In this document: piece after piece, positions 46,587 through 55,644 of the stretch
How the letters are laid out: each line of letters opens with the position of its first letter
Position numbering within the stretch: the stretch's first letter is position 1
Source of the DNA: Pseudomonadota bacterium
GTDB lineage: Bacteria; Pseudomonadota; Gammaproteobacteria; Xanthomonadales; Rhodanobacteraceae
DNA: 64,000 nucleotides
Assembly (NCBI GenBank): GCA_021827205.1
Contig: JAKAWV010000007.1
Span: forward strand, 1-64,000
Reading direction: 5' to 3'
Notes under the pieces: model-generated
The model's input: only the letters and a program-made list of their open reading frames with translations
The model's database searches: none
What the model was told of the DNA's origin: nothing
Position numbers and translations under genes: made by a program

Positions 46587-47195
46587 GTGGATACGCACGT
46601 CAACGCGCTCTCGGCGGGCATCCTGCTGTTCCTGATCATGGACCCGCTGGGCAATATTCCGCTGTTCCTCAGCCTGCTCAGAAACGTCGCGCCCAAGCGC
46701 CGCCGCTGGGTGCTGGTGCGCGAGCTGCTGATCGCGCTGGGTGTGCTGTTCGCGTTTCTGCTCGGCGGCGGTTTCATCCTGCGCGTGCTGCAACTCAAGC
46801 AGGAGTCAGTGAGCATCGCCGGAGGTCTGGTGCTGTTCCTGATCGGCGTGCGCATGATTTTTCCGCCCAAGGAAGGTGTGTTCGGGACCAGTGGCGAAGG
46901 CGAGCCGTTCATCGTGCCGATGGCGATTCCGTCCGTGGCCGGGCCGAGCACCATGGCCGCGCTGCTGCTGCTGACCAACCAGCATCCCGGGCGTCTGGGT
47001 GCGTGGAGCCTGGCGCTGTTCGCGGCGTGGCTGGCCACGGCGGCGATCCTGTTGTCCTCGACGTATCTGTTCCGCTGGCTGGGCGAGCAGGTGCTGACCG
47101 CGCTGGAGCGCCTGATGGGCATGTTGCTGGTGGCGCTGTCGGTGCAGATGTTCCTGGGTGGCGTGGTGGCCTACCTGCGCGCCGCCGGGGCCTGA
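46587..47195 (+). CDS. MarC/UPF0056 family membrane protein
   Basis: This 202-residue protein has six helices and the family segments MDPLGNIPLFLSLL near the start and PFIVPMAIPSVAGPSTMAALLLL in the middle. The function of the family is not settled; it is not the multidrug resistance factor the name once suggested. It starts with GTG three bases after the preceding stop. Confidence 0.9.
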   Translation: MDTHVNALSAGILLFLIMDPLGNIPLFLSLLRNVAPKRRRWVLVRELLIALGVLFAFLLGGGFILRVLQLKQESVSIAGGLVLFLIGVRMIFPPKEGVFGTSGEGEPFIVPMAIPSVAGPSTMAALLLLTNQHPGRLGAWSLALFAAWLATAAILLSSTYLFRWLGEQVLTALERLMGMLLVALSVQMFLGGVVAYLRAAGA

Positions 47196-47204
47196 GCCCG
47201 CCTC

Positions 47205-48137
47205 TCAGGCGTTCGGCGGCAGGATTTCGAGGATGCCAAGCGCCTGGCAGGCGCGCGCAAAATCAGCCACGTCGGCCATATCCACGCCGACTTGTTCAGC
47301 GATGACGGTCAATGTCGCCGGCTGGCGCATCAGCGCCGTGGCGATGCGGAAGTGACGCGGAAATTCGCGTTCGATCTCGGGCCAGCGCGTCAGGCGCAAG
47401 CGGTCGTCCGCGCGGGCGCCATCAGGCGGCGCGCCGGGATTGGAAGTCAGTGCCACGAACCAGCGCAGCCGCGACAGCGGCTGTCCGCCCGCGGCGCGCG
47501 CCGCGGCCAACACGTTGGGCGCGGGTTGGCGCGCTGTGCTGAGTGGCCGCGTCAGTAATGGCGCCTGCGGCCGCAGCGCGTTGTCGCCATACCAGCGGTC
47601 AGTCTGCGGATCGAGCAACAGGCTGCGACCATCGGATTCAATCAACAGTGTCGTCACGCCGCCGCCGCCCAGCAGCCAGTCGGCCACGCTGGCCTGTGCG
47701 GGAGTTTCGGTGTGTGTGGTGACGGTGGGCGCGCTGTCGGTAATGGGCGCCGTCGATGGTCGGTGCGCAGCCGCACCGGCTTGGATTTGCGCCGTGGTGG
47801 TTACTTGCGGGGCACTGCCAAGGCGAGCACGCACCTGCTCCAGCACCTGCGCCAGCGCGTTCGCCTGCACTGGCAGATCAAGGCTGAGGCTTGCATCGCG
47901 CAAGCGCGTGCCGGTGGCCTTGGCGCTGCACGCCACCGCGTGACGGCCAGCGCCGACCAGCTTGAGCCAGGACATGTGTCCCCACACGCTGTCGGCATCG
48001 ACCAGCACCAGATCCGCCGTGGCCTCGTCGTCGAGGCGCCAGTGCGCGGCCTCGCCGCGCAGACCACGCAGCAGCGCGGCGATGTGCGTGGCGCCGGATT
48101 CCTCGAAACCGGACAAAGCCAAACCGTAGGTGCTCAT
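47205..48137 (-). CDS. Regulator-like protein of unknown family
   Basis: This 310-residue cytoplasmic protein has a receiver-like N-terminal part (about residues 1-105: YGLALSGFEESGATHIAALLRGL, then DLVLVDADSVWGHMSWLKL) without the typical phosphorylation and Lys motifs. A Thr/Ala-rich linker follows (about 110-150). The C-terminal end (PATLTVIAEQVGVDMADVADFARACQALGILE) looks like a winged helix. I do not recognise a named family. The ATG at 48137 begins the receiver-like part; the frame is open further 5' over the gltX leader region. It is divergent from gltX and convergent with marC. Confidence 0.65.
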   Translation of the reverse strand: MSTYGLALSGFEESGATHIAALLRGLRGEAAHWRLDDEATADLVLVDADSVWGHMSWLKLVGAGRHAVACSAKATGTRLRDASLSLDLPVQANALAQVLEQVRARLGSAPQVTTTAQIQAGAAAHRPSTAPITDSAPTVTTHTETPAQASVADWLLGGGGVTTLLIESDGRSLLLDPQTDRWYGDNALRPQAPLLTRPLSTARQPAPNVLAAARAAGGQPLSRLRWFVALTSNPGAPPDGARADDRLRLTRWPEIEREFPRHFRIATALMRQPATLTVIAEQVGVDMADVADFARACQALGILEILPPNA

Positions 48138-48307
48138 GGTGAGGTCAACCCTTGCATGCAGGTGCGAGCGCGCCGGGACACACGGATCGCGAATGGCGAC
48201 GATTGTGGGCTGGCCACAGGCCGCGTCAATCGGAAAATGCACCGATCCGCGTAAACAATCGCAACGCCGGCTAGACTTCGTGACCGCTGTTGACCATCGA
48301 ACATCCC

Positions 48308-49708
48308 ATGTCTGTACGTACCCGTTTCGCCCCCAGCCCCACTGGTTACCTGCACATTGGCGGCGCGCGCACCGCGCTGTATTGCTGGCTGGAGGCGCGC
48401 CGGCGCGGTGGCGCGTTCGTGTTGCGCATCGAGGATACCGATCGCGAGCGCAGCACCGACGCCGCCGTACAGGCCATCCTCGACGGCATGGCATGGCTGG
48501 GTCTGGACCACGATGAAGGCCCGATCTTCCAGACCCGGCGCATGGCGCGCTACCAGGCGGTCGCGCAAGGCTTGCTCGGTGCCGGCAAGGCCTACTGGGC
48601 CTATGAGAGCAAGGACGAGATCGAGGCGATGCGTGCCGCCGCCATGGCGCGTGGCGAGAAGCCGCGCTACAACGGCCACTACCGCGATCTCGGCGCACCC
48701 TATCGCGACGATCCCAACCGTGTGCTGCGCTTCAAGAATCCGCACGGCGGCAGCGTGGTGTTCGACGATGCCGTCAAGGGCCGCGTCGAGTGGCGCAACG
48801 AGGAGCTGGACGATCTGGTGCTGATCCGTTCGGACGGCTACCCGACCTACAACTTCGCGGTGGTGGTGGACGACATCGACATGCGCATCGACGAGGTGAT
48901 CCGCGGCGATGATCATGTCAACAACACGCCGCGGCAGATCAACCTGTATCACGCGCTGGGCGCGGCGGTGCCGCGTTTCGCGCATCTGCCGATGATCCTC
49001 GGGCCGGACGGGCAGAAGCTGTCCAAGCGCCACGGCGCGGTCAGCGTGATGCAGTACCGCGAGGATGGATTCCTGCCGCACGCGTTGCTGAATTATCTGG
49101 TGCGCCTGGGCTGGTCGCACGGCGATCAGGAGATTTTCTCGCGCGCCGAGATGATCGCGCTGTTCGACATCGGCGCGGTCAATCAGTCGGCATCGCGCTT
49201 CGACCTGGCCAAGCTGGGCTGGCTCAACCAGCATTACCTGAAAATCGACGATCCAGCCGCGCTGGCGCCGGAGCTTGTCTGGCACTTGCAGCGCACTGGC
49301 ATCGATCTGCGCCACGGCCCCGCACCGGAAGACGTGATCGTGGCGTTGCGCGAGCGCGTGCAGACGTTCAAGGAGATGGCCGAGCGTGCGCGCATCTGGT
49401 ACGCGCCGATCAGCGCATGGGACGAGCAGGCCGTGGCCAGGCACCTCGGCGCCGCGGGCGCGCGCGACGCGCTGCTAGCGGTGCACGCGCGCCTTGCCGC
49501 ATTGTCAGAGTGGACACCCGTGCAGGTGCACGCGGCGATCAGCGCCACTGCCACGGCGTTGGGCGTGGGCATGGGCAAGATCGCGCAACCGCTGCGCGTG
49601 GCCATCACCGGCACCCAGGTTTCGCCTTCGATCGAGCACACGGTTTACCTCGCCGGTCGGCAGGAGGCATTGCGTCGCATCGACGCCGCGCTGGCGCGCA
49701 CTGGGTGA
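48308..49708 (+). CDS. gltX: Glutamyl-tRNA synthetase
   Basis: GltX charges tRNA-Glu. The 466-residue class I enzyme has the HIGH motif as [11 protein letters not shown] and the KMSKS motif as [15 protein letters not shown]. The ATG at 48308 begins the standard [13 protein letters not shown] opening. No glutaminyl-tRNA synthetase is in the window, so its tRNA range cannot be judged. Confidence 0.96.
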   Translation: MSVRTRFAPSPTGYLHIGGARTALYCWLEARRRGGAFVLRIEDTDRERSTDAAVQAILDGMAWLGLDHDEGPIFQTRRMARYQAVAQGLLGAGKAYWAYESKDEIEAMRAAAMARGEKPRYNGHYRDLGAPYRDDPNRVLRFKNPHGGSVVFDDAVKGRVEWRNEELDDLVLIRSDGYPTYNFAVVVDDIDMRIDEVIRGDDHVNNTPRQINLYHALGAAVPRFAHLPMILGPDGQKLSKRHGAVSVMQYREDGFLPHALLNYLVRLGWSHGDQEIFSRAEMIALFDIGAVNQSASRFDLAKLGWLNQHYLKIDDPAALAPELVWHLQRTGIDLRHGPAPEDVIVALRERVQTFKEMAERARIWYAPISAWDEQAVARHLGAAGARDALLAVHARLAALSEWTPVQVHAAISATATALGVGMGKIAQPLRVAITGTQVSPSIEHTVYLAGRQEALRRIDAALARTG

Positions 49709-49760
49709 CGCGCGGCGCGGATGCACCAGGCGCGGGGTGAGCCGGTTGTATGCTGCACCC

Positions 49761-50282
49761 ATGAGTGCGCAAATCCGCCTGCATAGCCATCGTCACGACG
49801 CGCGCGAATACCTCGCGGCGGTCGAGCGCGCTTGCCGCGAGCGCGGCCTGCGGCTCACCGAATCGCGGCGTGAGATACTGGAATTGCTGGCCGCGCAGGG
49901 CCGGCCGGCCAAGGCCTATGACCTGCTCGAAAGCCTGCGCCAGCGCCACGCCACGGCGGCGCCGCCCACCGTGTATCGCGCACTGGAGTTCCTGCTCGCG
50001 CATGGCTTCATCCATCGCCTTGATTCGATCAACGCTTTCGTCACCTGCCACCACCCCGAGCAGGCGCACCAGGTGCCGTTCCTGATCTGCGATCAGTGCA
50101 ACCAGGCCGAGGAGTTGTGCGATGACGGACGCATGGCCGCGCTGATCGCGCGCGAGGCGCAACGGCGCGGCTTTGCACCGCGCGCGCAGACGCTGGAAGT
50201 GCACGGCCTGTGCGCGCATTGTCGCGACCGCGTGGGCGGTGTGGTGCTCGCGCAGATGCGCGGCGGCCGCACGCGGAAGTAG
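49761..50282 (+). CDS. zur: Fur-family transcriptional regulator, Zur-like
   Basis: This 173-residue protein has the winged-helix DNA-binding part (RLTESRREILELLAAQGRPAKAYDLLESL, then PPTVYRALEFLLAHGFIHRL) and two structural zinc pairs, Cys110-Cys113 (ICDQC) and Cys151-Cys154 (CAHC). The VTCHHPEQAHQ segment matches zinc uptake regulators rather than Fur. Its neighbour is a cation exporter gene 68 bases downstream, which supports a role in zinc control. The ATG at 49761 is used. Confidence 0.85.
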   Translation: MSAQIRLHSHRHDAREYLAAVERACRERGLRLTESRREILELLAAQGRPAKAYDLLESLRQRHATAAPPTVYRALEFLLAHGFIHRLDSINAFVTCHHPEQAHQVPFLICDQCNQAEELCDDGRMAALIAREAQRRGFAPRAQTLEVHGLCAHCRDRVGGVVLAQMRGGRTRK

Positions 50283-50350
50283 ACGCGCGGCCAGCTTGCG
50301 CATGGCGGCGGTGATTGTGTAACGCGGCGACGCGCACCTAGCATCAGCGC

Positions 50351-51313
50351 ATGCGCGATCCACACCCATGCCGGCACCCATCCCCTGCTGCGCACGCACA
50401 CGACCACGACGAACACCGTCAGCGCGCGCGCGCACATGGTGACGACCGCGCACGACGCTTGGGAATCGGACTGGCATTGACGTTAGTGATGCTGGTGGTC
50501 GAGGCCGTGGGCGGCTGGTGGTCGGGATCGCTGGCGCTGCTGGCCGATGCCGGACACATGCTGGTCGACGCCATGGCATTGGGCCTGGCCGTGGCGGGTG
50601 CGCGCATCACGCTGCGTCCGCCCAGCGCGCGCTACAGTTTCGGCTTGGCGCGCGGCGAGGTGCTGGCCGGATTCTTCAATGCCATGACCCAGTTCGCGCT
50701 GGTCGGTTTTATCGCCTGGGAGGCGTTGCAGCGCCTGTTGCGGCCGCACGCGATCGCCTCGGGCGAAATGCTGGCGATAGCGCTGGTGGGTTTGATGATC
50801 AACGTGCTGGTGCTGCGTCTGTTGCACCGGCATGATGCCGATGACGTGAACATGGCCGCGGCCAGCCTGCACGTGCTGGGCGATCTGCTGGGCTCGGTGG
50901 CCACGGTGCTGGCGGCGCTGGCGGTGGGATTGCTGGGTTGGTTGTGGGCCGATCCGGTGCTGTCCTTGCTGGTTTCGCTGCTGCTGCTGCGCAGTGCCTG
51001 GGTGCTGGTGCGGCGCTCGGCACACATCCTGCTGGAAGGCGTGCCCGAGGGCGTCAACGCCGAAGTGTTGCTGGCCGAGTTGCGCGGTCTCGACTCCGCG
51101 ATCGTCGATGTTCATCATCTGCACTTGTGGCAGGTGGGTGCGGGGCAGCGCATGGCCACCCTGCACGTGCGCGTGGCGCGGGCCGAGCAGGGTGAACGCA
51201 TGTTGCGTCTGGTGCAGACGACACTGGCCGAGCGCTTCGGCATCCGCCACGCCACGGTGCAAATCGAAAGCGCCGGTTGTGTTGAGACCGGACCGAATTG
51301 CGCCGCGCGTTGA
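50351..51313 (+). CDS. Cation diffusion facilitator, zinc-type exporter
   Basis: This 320-residue protein has a His-rich N-terminus (about residues 15-30), six helices, and the metal sites DAGHMLVD in helix 2 and HVLGD in helix 5 that mark zinc-type CDF carriers. The C-terminal cytoplasmic domain has VHHLHLWQVGAGQRMATLHV. It should export Zn2+ (possibly Co2+ or Cd2+) against protons. The Zur gene just upstream suggests shared zinc control. Confidence 0.92.
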   Translation: MRDPHPCRHPSPAAHAHDHDEHRQRARAHGDDRARRLGIGLALTLVMLVVEAVGGWWSGSLALLADAGHMLVDAMALGLAVAGARITLRPPSARYSFGLARGEVLAGFFNAMTQFALVGFIAWEALQRLLRPHAIASGEMLAIALVGLMINVLVLRLLHRHDADDVNMAAASLHVLGDLLGSVATVLAALAVGLLGWLWADPVLSLLVSLLLLRSAWVLVRRSAHILLEGVPEGVNAEVLLAELRGLDSAIVDVHHLHLWQVGAGQRMATLHVRVARAEQGERMLRLVQTTLAERFGIRHATVQIESAGCVETGPNCAAR

Positions 51314-51388
51314 TCGTGTTTGGTCGCGGCGCAGCGCGCTGCTATGCTCAGCCACCTTTTTTTGCATCGCGCATACGCGAGGACATCC

Positions 51389-51577
51389 ATGGGCAAGGGC
51401 GATCCCAAGACCCGCCGCGGCAAGACCTATCGCGGCAACTACGGCAATACCCGGCCACATGCGGCCACCGTCGCGGCCGGCAGCAAGACCGTCGCCGTCG
51501 CGGCGAAAAAGCCTGCGACCGTGGCCAAGAAGGCCGCCGCACCGGCGGTCAGGCGAGCGGCTGTCAAGAAAGCCTGA
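51389..51577 (+). CDS. 30S ribosomal protein THX
   Basis: This 62-residue basic protein opens with MGKGDPKTRRGKTYRGNYG, the THX (bS31-like) peptide that binds the head of the 30S subunit. An Ala/Lys-rich extension follows (about residues 30-62). GAGGA lies six bases upstream of the ATG. The gene lies between the zinc exporter and the convergent hutI. Confidence 0.85.
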   Translation: MGKGDPKTRRGKTYRGNYGNTRPHAATVAAGSKTVAVAAKKPATVAKKAAAPAVRRAAVKKA

Positions 51578-51594
51578 GCAGTCGGCTCGCGCGG

Positions 51595-51622
51595 ACGCGC
51601 GTGGCGCTCAGGCCACGCGCGT
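51595..51622. terminator. Hairpin over the hutI stop, between THX and hutI
   Basis: A perfect 11-bp inverted repeat (51595-51605 with 51612-51622) includes the hutI stop codon at 51608-51610 in its loop. It can serve both convergent genes. No T-run is present, so the terminator role is tentative. Confidence 0.45.
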
Positions 51623-52834
51623 GCCGCCGGCGATGACCATGCGCGTCAGCGTGCCGCCGATCCAGTAACTCAGTTCGGCCGGCGTCGCGGCATCCCATAG
51701 CACCAGATCCGCGCGCAGCCCCGTCGCCAACCGGCCGCGCCCGGTGAGTGCGAGCGCGCGCGCGGCATGCACGGTGACGCCGCGCAGCGCTTCCAGCGGC
51801 GTCAGTCCGAACAGGGTGCAGGCCATGTTCATGGCCACGCGCAGCGAGCGCAGCGGCGAGGTGCCGGGGTTGAGATCGGTCGCTACCGCCATCGGCACCC
51901 GCGCCGCACGCAATGCCGCGATCGGCGGCAGGCGTGTCTCGCGCAGCGCATAAAAACTGCCCGGCAGCAGCATGGCGACCGTGCCCGCAGCGGCCAGCGC
52001 CGCCACGCCGCGGGCGTCGGTGCATTCCAGATGGTCCGCCGAGAGCGCGCCGAATTCCGCGGCCAGCGCGGCGCCCTGCAGATTGGACAACTGATCTGCG
52101 TGCAGCTTCACCGGCAGGCCCAGCGCGCGCGCCGCGCCGAACATCTGGCGCGTTTCCGTGGCGCTGAAACCGATGCCTTCGCAGAACGCGTCCACGGCAT
52201 CGACGAGGCCCTCGGCGTGCAGGCGCGGCAGCCATTGCGTGCAGACTTCACGCACATAATCCGCGCGCTGATCGCTGAATTCCGGCGGCAGCGCGTGCAG
52301 GCCCAGCAACGTGGTGCGCACATCGATGCCCAGCTCGCTGCCGATGCGTCGCGCCACGCGCAGCATGCTTGCTTCGCCTTCGGAATCCAGCGCATAACCG
52401 GACTTGATCTCCAATGTAGTCACGCCGTCCGCCAGCAACGCTAGCGCGCGTGGCAGGGATGCCGTCAGCAGGCTTGCTTCGTCTGCCGCGCGCGTGGCGC
52501 GCACCGTGGCAAGGATGCCGCCACCGGCATGCGCGATGGCCTCGTAGCCGATGCCTTCGAGGCGCTGCTCGAACTCGTGCGCGCGTTCACCGGCGAACAC
52601 CAGGTGCGTGTGCGCATCAATCAGACCGGGCGTGAGCAGCGCGCCGTGCGCGTCCAGCGCGGTCGCGCGCAATGCGTCGAACGCGCGCGGCAATTCCGCC
52701 GTCGATCCCAGCCAGGCGATGCGACCCTCGCGCCAGGCGATGGCGCCGTCCTCGATCAGTCCGTAGCCATCATCGCCGGCCAGCGTGGCCATGCGCGCGT
52801 GCAGGATCAAACCCTGTGCCGCGGGCGGATTCAT
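51608..52834 (-). CDS. hutI: Imidazolonepropionase
   Basis: HutI opens the imidazolone ring to formiminoglutamate in histidine breakdown. The 408-residue amidohydrolase has the metal motif LIDAHTHLVFAGERAHEFEQR, KIKSGYG-like LEIKSGYALDSEGEASMLRV and the later HADQLSNLQGAALAAEFGALSADHLE. The start overlaps the ClC gene stop by four bases (ATGA). The histidase and urocanase genes are not in the window. Confidence 0.95.
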   Translation of the reverse strand: MNPPAAQGLILHARMATLAGDDGYGLIEDGAIAWREGRIAWLGSTAELPRAFDALRATALDAHGALLTPGLIDAHTHLVFAGERAHEFEQRLEGIGYEAIAHAGGGILATVRATRAADEASLLTASLPRALALLADGVTTLEIKSGYALDSEGEASMLRVARRIGSELGIDVRTTLLGLHALPPEFSDQRADYVREVCTQWLPRLHAEGLVDAVDAFCEGIGFSATETRQMFGAARALGLPVKLHADQLSNLQGAALAAEFGALSADHLECTDARGVAALAAAGTVAMLLPGSFYALRETRLPPIAALRAARVPMAVATDLNPGTSPLRSLRVAMNMACTLFGLTPLEALRGVTVHAARALALTGRGRLATGLRADLVLWDAATPAELSYWIGGTLTRMVIAGGTRVA

Positions 52835-54195
52835 GGCGCGGATTCCGGTGCCACGGCGGGCGCGGCATCTTGCGCGCGCTGATTTTCGTATTCGCGCATC
52901 AGGCGCGCGGCGAAGACGTTATACATCGGTGTGCGGCAGATCAGCGCCGAGCTGGCGCGGCCGAGCAAGGCGGCGGCGAGAATCGGCAGCGCCAGGTTCT
53001 GGCTGGGCGTGATCTCCAGGCAAATCACCGCGGCGGTCAGCGGCGTCTGCGCCACGCCGGACAGATACGCCGCCATGCCCAACAGCATGATCGCGCTGGG
53101 CGCCACGTGCGGAAACCAGTGCGCCACGTTGTAGCCAATGCCGGTGCCCACGGCCAGCGCCGGCGACAGCGAGCCGCCGGGCACGCCGGACCATACGTTG
53201 ACGACGTTGGCGAGGTACTTGAATACGCCGAAACTCTCGCCCGGATTGTGCGGTGCTGCCTGCAGCAATGCGCGCGCCTGATCGTAGCCGGTGCCGTACA
53301 CGCTGCCGTGGCTGGCCAGACCCAGCCCGACCAGCGCGAGACCGGCAATGCCTGCGATCCACACCGGGTAGCGCGCGCGCAGCGCGGAGAAATGATGCAA
53401 GGGACCGAGGTCGAGCAGGATCAGGCGCGCGAACAATCCGCCGGCCAGTCCGCCCAGAATGCCCACCACCAGCAGCGCCAGCCAGCCTTCGCCCAGCGGC
53501 AAGCTGGCGCTGATGTTGCCGAAATAGCTGTAATTGCCGAGCAGTCCCAGCGACACCACGCCGGCAAACAGCACCGCCGCGATCAGAATGCCGCTGAGAC
53601 GATGCTCAAACGTGCCGGCCAGTTCCTCGATGGCGAACACCACCCCGGCCAGCGGTGCGTTGAACGCCGCCGCCAGACCCGCGCCGCCGCCGGCGAGGAT
53701 GAAGCGCGCCGCCGCCTTGGGATCATCAAAGCCGAAGCGCTTGCCCAGCGTGTACATGATGCCGGCGCCGATCTGCACCGAAGGCCCTTCGTTGCCGATC
53801 GAGGCACCAGTGAGCAGCGCCAGCGGTGTGAGCAGGAACTTGGCCAGCACCATGCGCCAACTGACCAGGCGCTCGCTGAGCGTGTGGTTGTGCTCGTCCT
53901 GCGCGGCGATCACCTCGGCAATGCCGCCACCGCGCGCATCGGGCATGTGGCGCGTGATGTACCAGACGATCACGACGAAGCTGGGCGGTGTGATCAGCAG
54001 CGCCAGCCAGGCGCGTCCGGCGATGATCTCGGCGAAGGTCGCATAGGCGAGGTTGGTGAGCTTCATGAAGGCCACCGCGATCATGCCGACCAGAATGCCG
54101 CCGCTCCACAGCACCCAACGTCGTTTCCACGGTGTTGGCTCGGGTTCGTGCGCGCCGGGATGCGGCGTGGCTACTGGCGGACTCGCGTCGTGCAT
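52831..54195 (-). CDS. ClC-family chloride/anion transporter
   Basis: This 454-residue protein has the ClC double-barrel fold. The gating segment reads IGNEGPSVQIGAGI (Glu kept, Arg of GREGP replaced by Asn), the second Glu pair is kept in FAIEELAGTF, and the late motif is GVPGGSLSPALAVG. At the GSGIP anion site the sequence is GGGIAEV, so the anion-coordinating Ser is Gly. It therefore should be a coupled antiporter whose anion is uncertain. It is upstream of and coupled to hutI, an unusual pairing. Confidence 0.88.
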   Translation of the reverse strand: MHDASPPVATPHPGAHEPEPTPWKRRWVLWSGGILVGMIAVAFMKLTNLAYATFAEIIAGRAWLALLITPPSFVVIVWYITRHMPDARGGGIAEVIAAQDEHNHTLSERLVSWRMVLAKFLLTPLALLTGASIGNEGPSVQIGAGIMYTLGKRFGFDDPKAAARFILAGGGAGLAAAFNAPLAGVVFAIEELAGTFEHRLSGILIAAVLFAGVVSLGLLGNYSYFGNISASLPLGEGWLALLVVGILGGLAGGLFARLILLDLGPLHHFSALRARYPVWIAGIAGLALVGLGLASHGSVYGTGYDQARALLQAAPHNPGESFGVFKYLANVVNVWSGVPGGSLSPALAVGTGIGYNVAHWFPHVAPSAIMLLGMAAYLSGVAQTPLTAAVICLEITPSQNLALPILAAALLGRASSALICRTPMYNVFAARLMREYENQRAQDAAPAVAPESAP

Positions 54196-54271
54196 CACGG
54201 CATTATGGCTTAACCTGCCGTTTCGTCCGCGTGCGGGACATGCCGCCATGACGACCTGTGGAGCGATGCTG

Positions 54272-55597
54272 ATGAACGCCGGTTTTTCGATACCCAATTT
54301 CTGGGATGGTGCGACGTGGCGCGCACATAGTTGCCCCTGCGGCGATGCCATGCCCGAGACGGGTTGGCATGGCTGGGTGCTGCCGGGCCTGGTGAACGCG
54401 CATTCGCACGCGTTCCAGCGCGCCATGGCGGGTCTTGCCGAGCATCGCATCGCGTCTGCTGGCGATGCGCAGGACAGCTTCTGGAGCTGGCGCGAAACCA
54501 TGTATGCCTTCGCCGCGCGGCTCGATCCGGAGACCTTGCACGCGGTCGCGGCGCAGGCCTATGTGGAGATGCTCGAAGCCGGCTACACGCAGGTCTGCGA
54601 GTTCCACTATTTGCACCATGCGCAGGATGGCAAGCCCTATGCGCCGGTCACTGCGATGAGCGCGGCGCTGATCGCCGCGGCGCGTGAAACCGGCATCGGG
54701 CTGACCCTGCTGCCCACGCTGTACATGGCGGGCGGCTTCGATCGCCGGCCGCTGGCCGCGCGCCAGCAGCGCTTCGTGCACACGCTCGATGCGTTCCTCG
54801 ATTTGCTGACCGAATTGCGCGCGCAGCAAGGCCCAGGGCTGAATGTCGGCATTGCCCTGCATTCGCTGCGCGCAGTGCCGCCGGAGGCGCTGGCCGCGCT
54901 GCTGGAATCAGGTCTGGCCGCGCGCGGCCCGCTGCACATCCACATCGCCGAACAGACCGCCGAGATCGATGACTGTCTGGCCGCGCGCGGGCAGCGCCCG
55001 GTGGCGTGGCTGCTCGATCACGCGCCGATCGATGCGCGCTGGTGTCTGGTGCACGCCACGCACATGGATACCGAGGAAACCGCGCGGCTGGCGCGCAGCG
55101 GCGCCGTGGTGGCACTGTGCCCCAGCACCGAGGCCAATCTCGGCGATGGCTTGTTTGCGCTCGACAGCTATCTCGATGCGGGTGGGCGTATCGCCATCGG
55201 CTCGGACAGCAACATATCGATCTCGCCGGTCGAGGAATTGCGCTGGCTGGAGTACGGCCAGCGCCTGATCCGACGCGCGCGCAATCTCGCCGCCAGCGCG
55301 CAGCAGTCGCACACCGGCACGCGCCTGTACGCGCTGGCGCTGGCGGGTGGGCGCCAAGCGGCCGGGCTGGACGCCGCGCCGCAGGATGCAGCGCTGCTGC
55401 ATCTGGATGCCGCGCATCCCGTGCTCGCCGAGCGCTGCCCCGAGGAAGTGCTGGATACCTGGATCTTCGCCGGCAACGTGCCGCTGTTGCGCGATGTCTG
55501 TGTCGGCGGTCGGCACTTGGTGCGTGCCGGGCACCACGTGCAGCGTGAGGCCATCGCGCGTCGCTACCGGCAGGCGCTGGTGCGGCTGCGCGCCTGA
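54272..55597 (+). CDS. hutF: Formimidoylglutamate deiminase
   Basis: HutF converts formiminoglutamate to formylglutamate with release of ammonia, the five-step histidine route. The 441-residue amidohydrolase has the metal region [40 protein letters not shown] and VHATHMD, then IGSDSNISI. The ATG at 54272 was chosen over those at 54248 and 54266 because GGAG lies eight bases before it. hutI lies nearby on the other strand, separated by the ClC gene. Confidence 0.92.
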   Translation: MNAGFSIPNFWDGATWRAHSCPCGDAMPETGWHGWVLPGLVNAHSHAFQRAMAGLAEHRIASAGDAQDSFWSWRETMYAFAARLDPETLHAVAAQAYVEMLEAGYTQVCEFHYLHHAQDGKPYAPVTAMSAALIAAARETGIGLTLLPTLYMAGGFDRRPLAARQQRFVHTLDAFLDLLTELRAQQGPGLNVGIALHSLRAVPPEALAALLESGLAARGPLHIHIAEQTAEIDDCLAARGQRPVAWLLDHAPIDARWCLVHATHMDTEETARLARSGAVVALCPSTEANLGDGLFALDSYLDAGGRIAIGSDSNISISPVEELRWLEYGQRLIRRARNLAASAQQSHTGTRLYALALAGGRQAAGLDAAPQDAALLHLDAAHPVLAERCPEEVLDTWIFAGNVPLLRDVCVGGRHLVRAGHHVQREAIARRYRQALVRLRA

Positions 55598-55644
55598 GCC
55601 CTGGCGGCGTCGTTACACTCTCACTTTTTCAGCGGACTTCGAAG

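Noticed and set aside
52831-54195. Fluoride-specific CLC-F transporter
   Set aside because: Although the anion motif is altered, the rest of the protein (GxEGP, paired Glu, late GxPGGSLSP motif) follows ordinary ClC antiporters, and no fluoride riboswitch could be seen in the 76-base leader.
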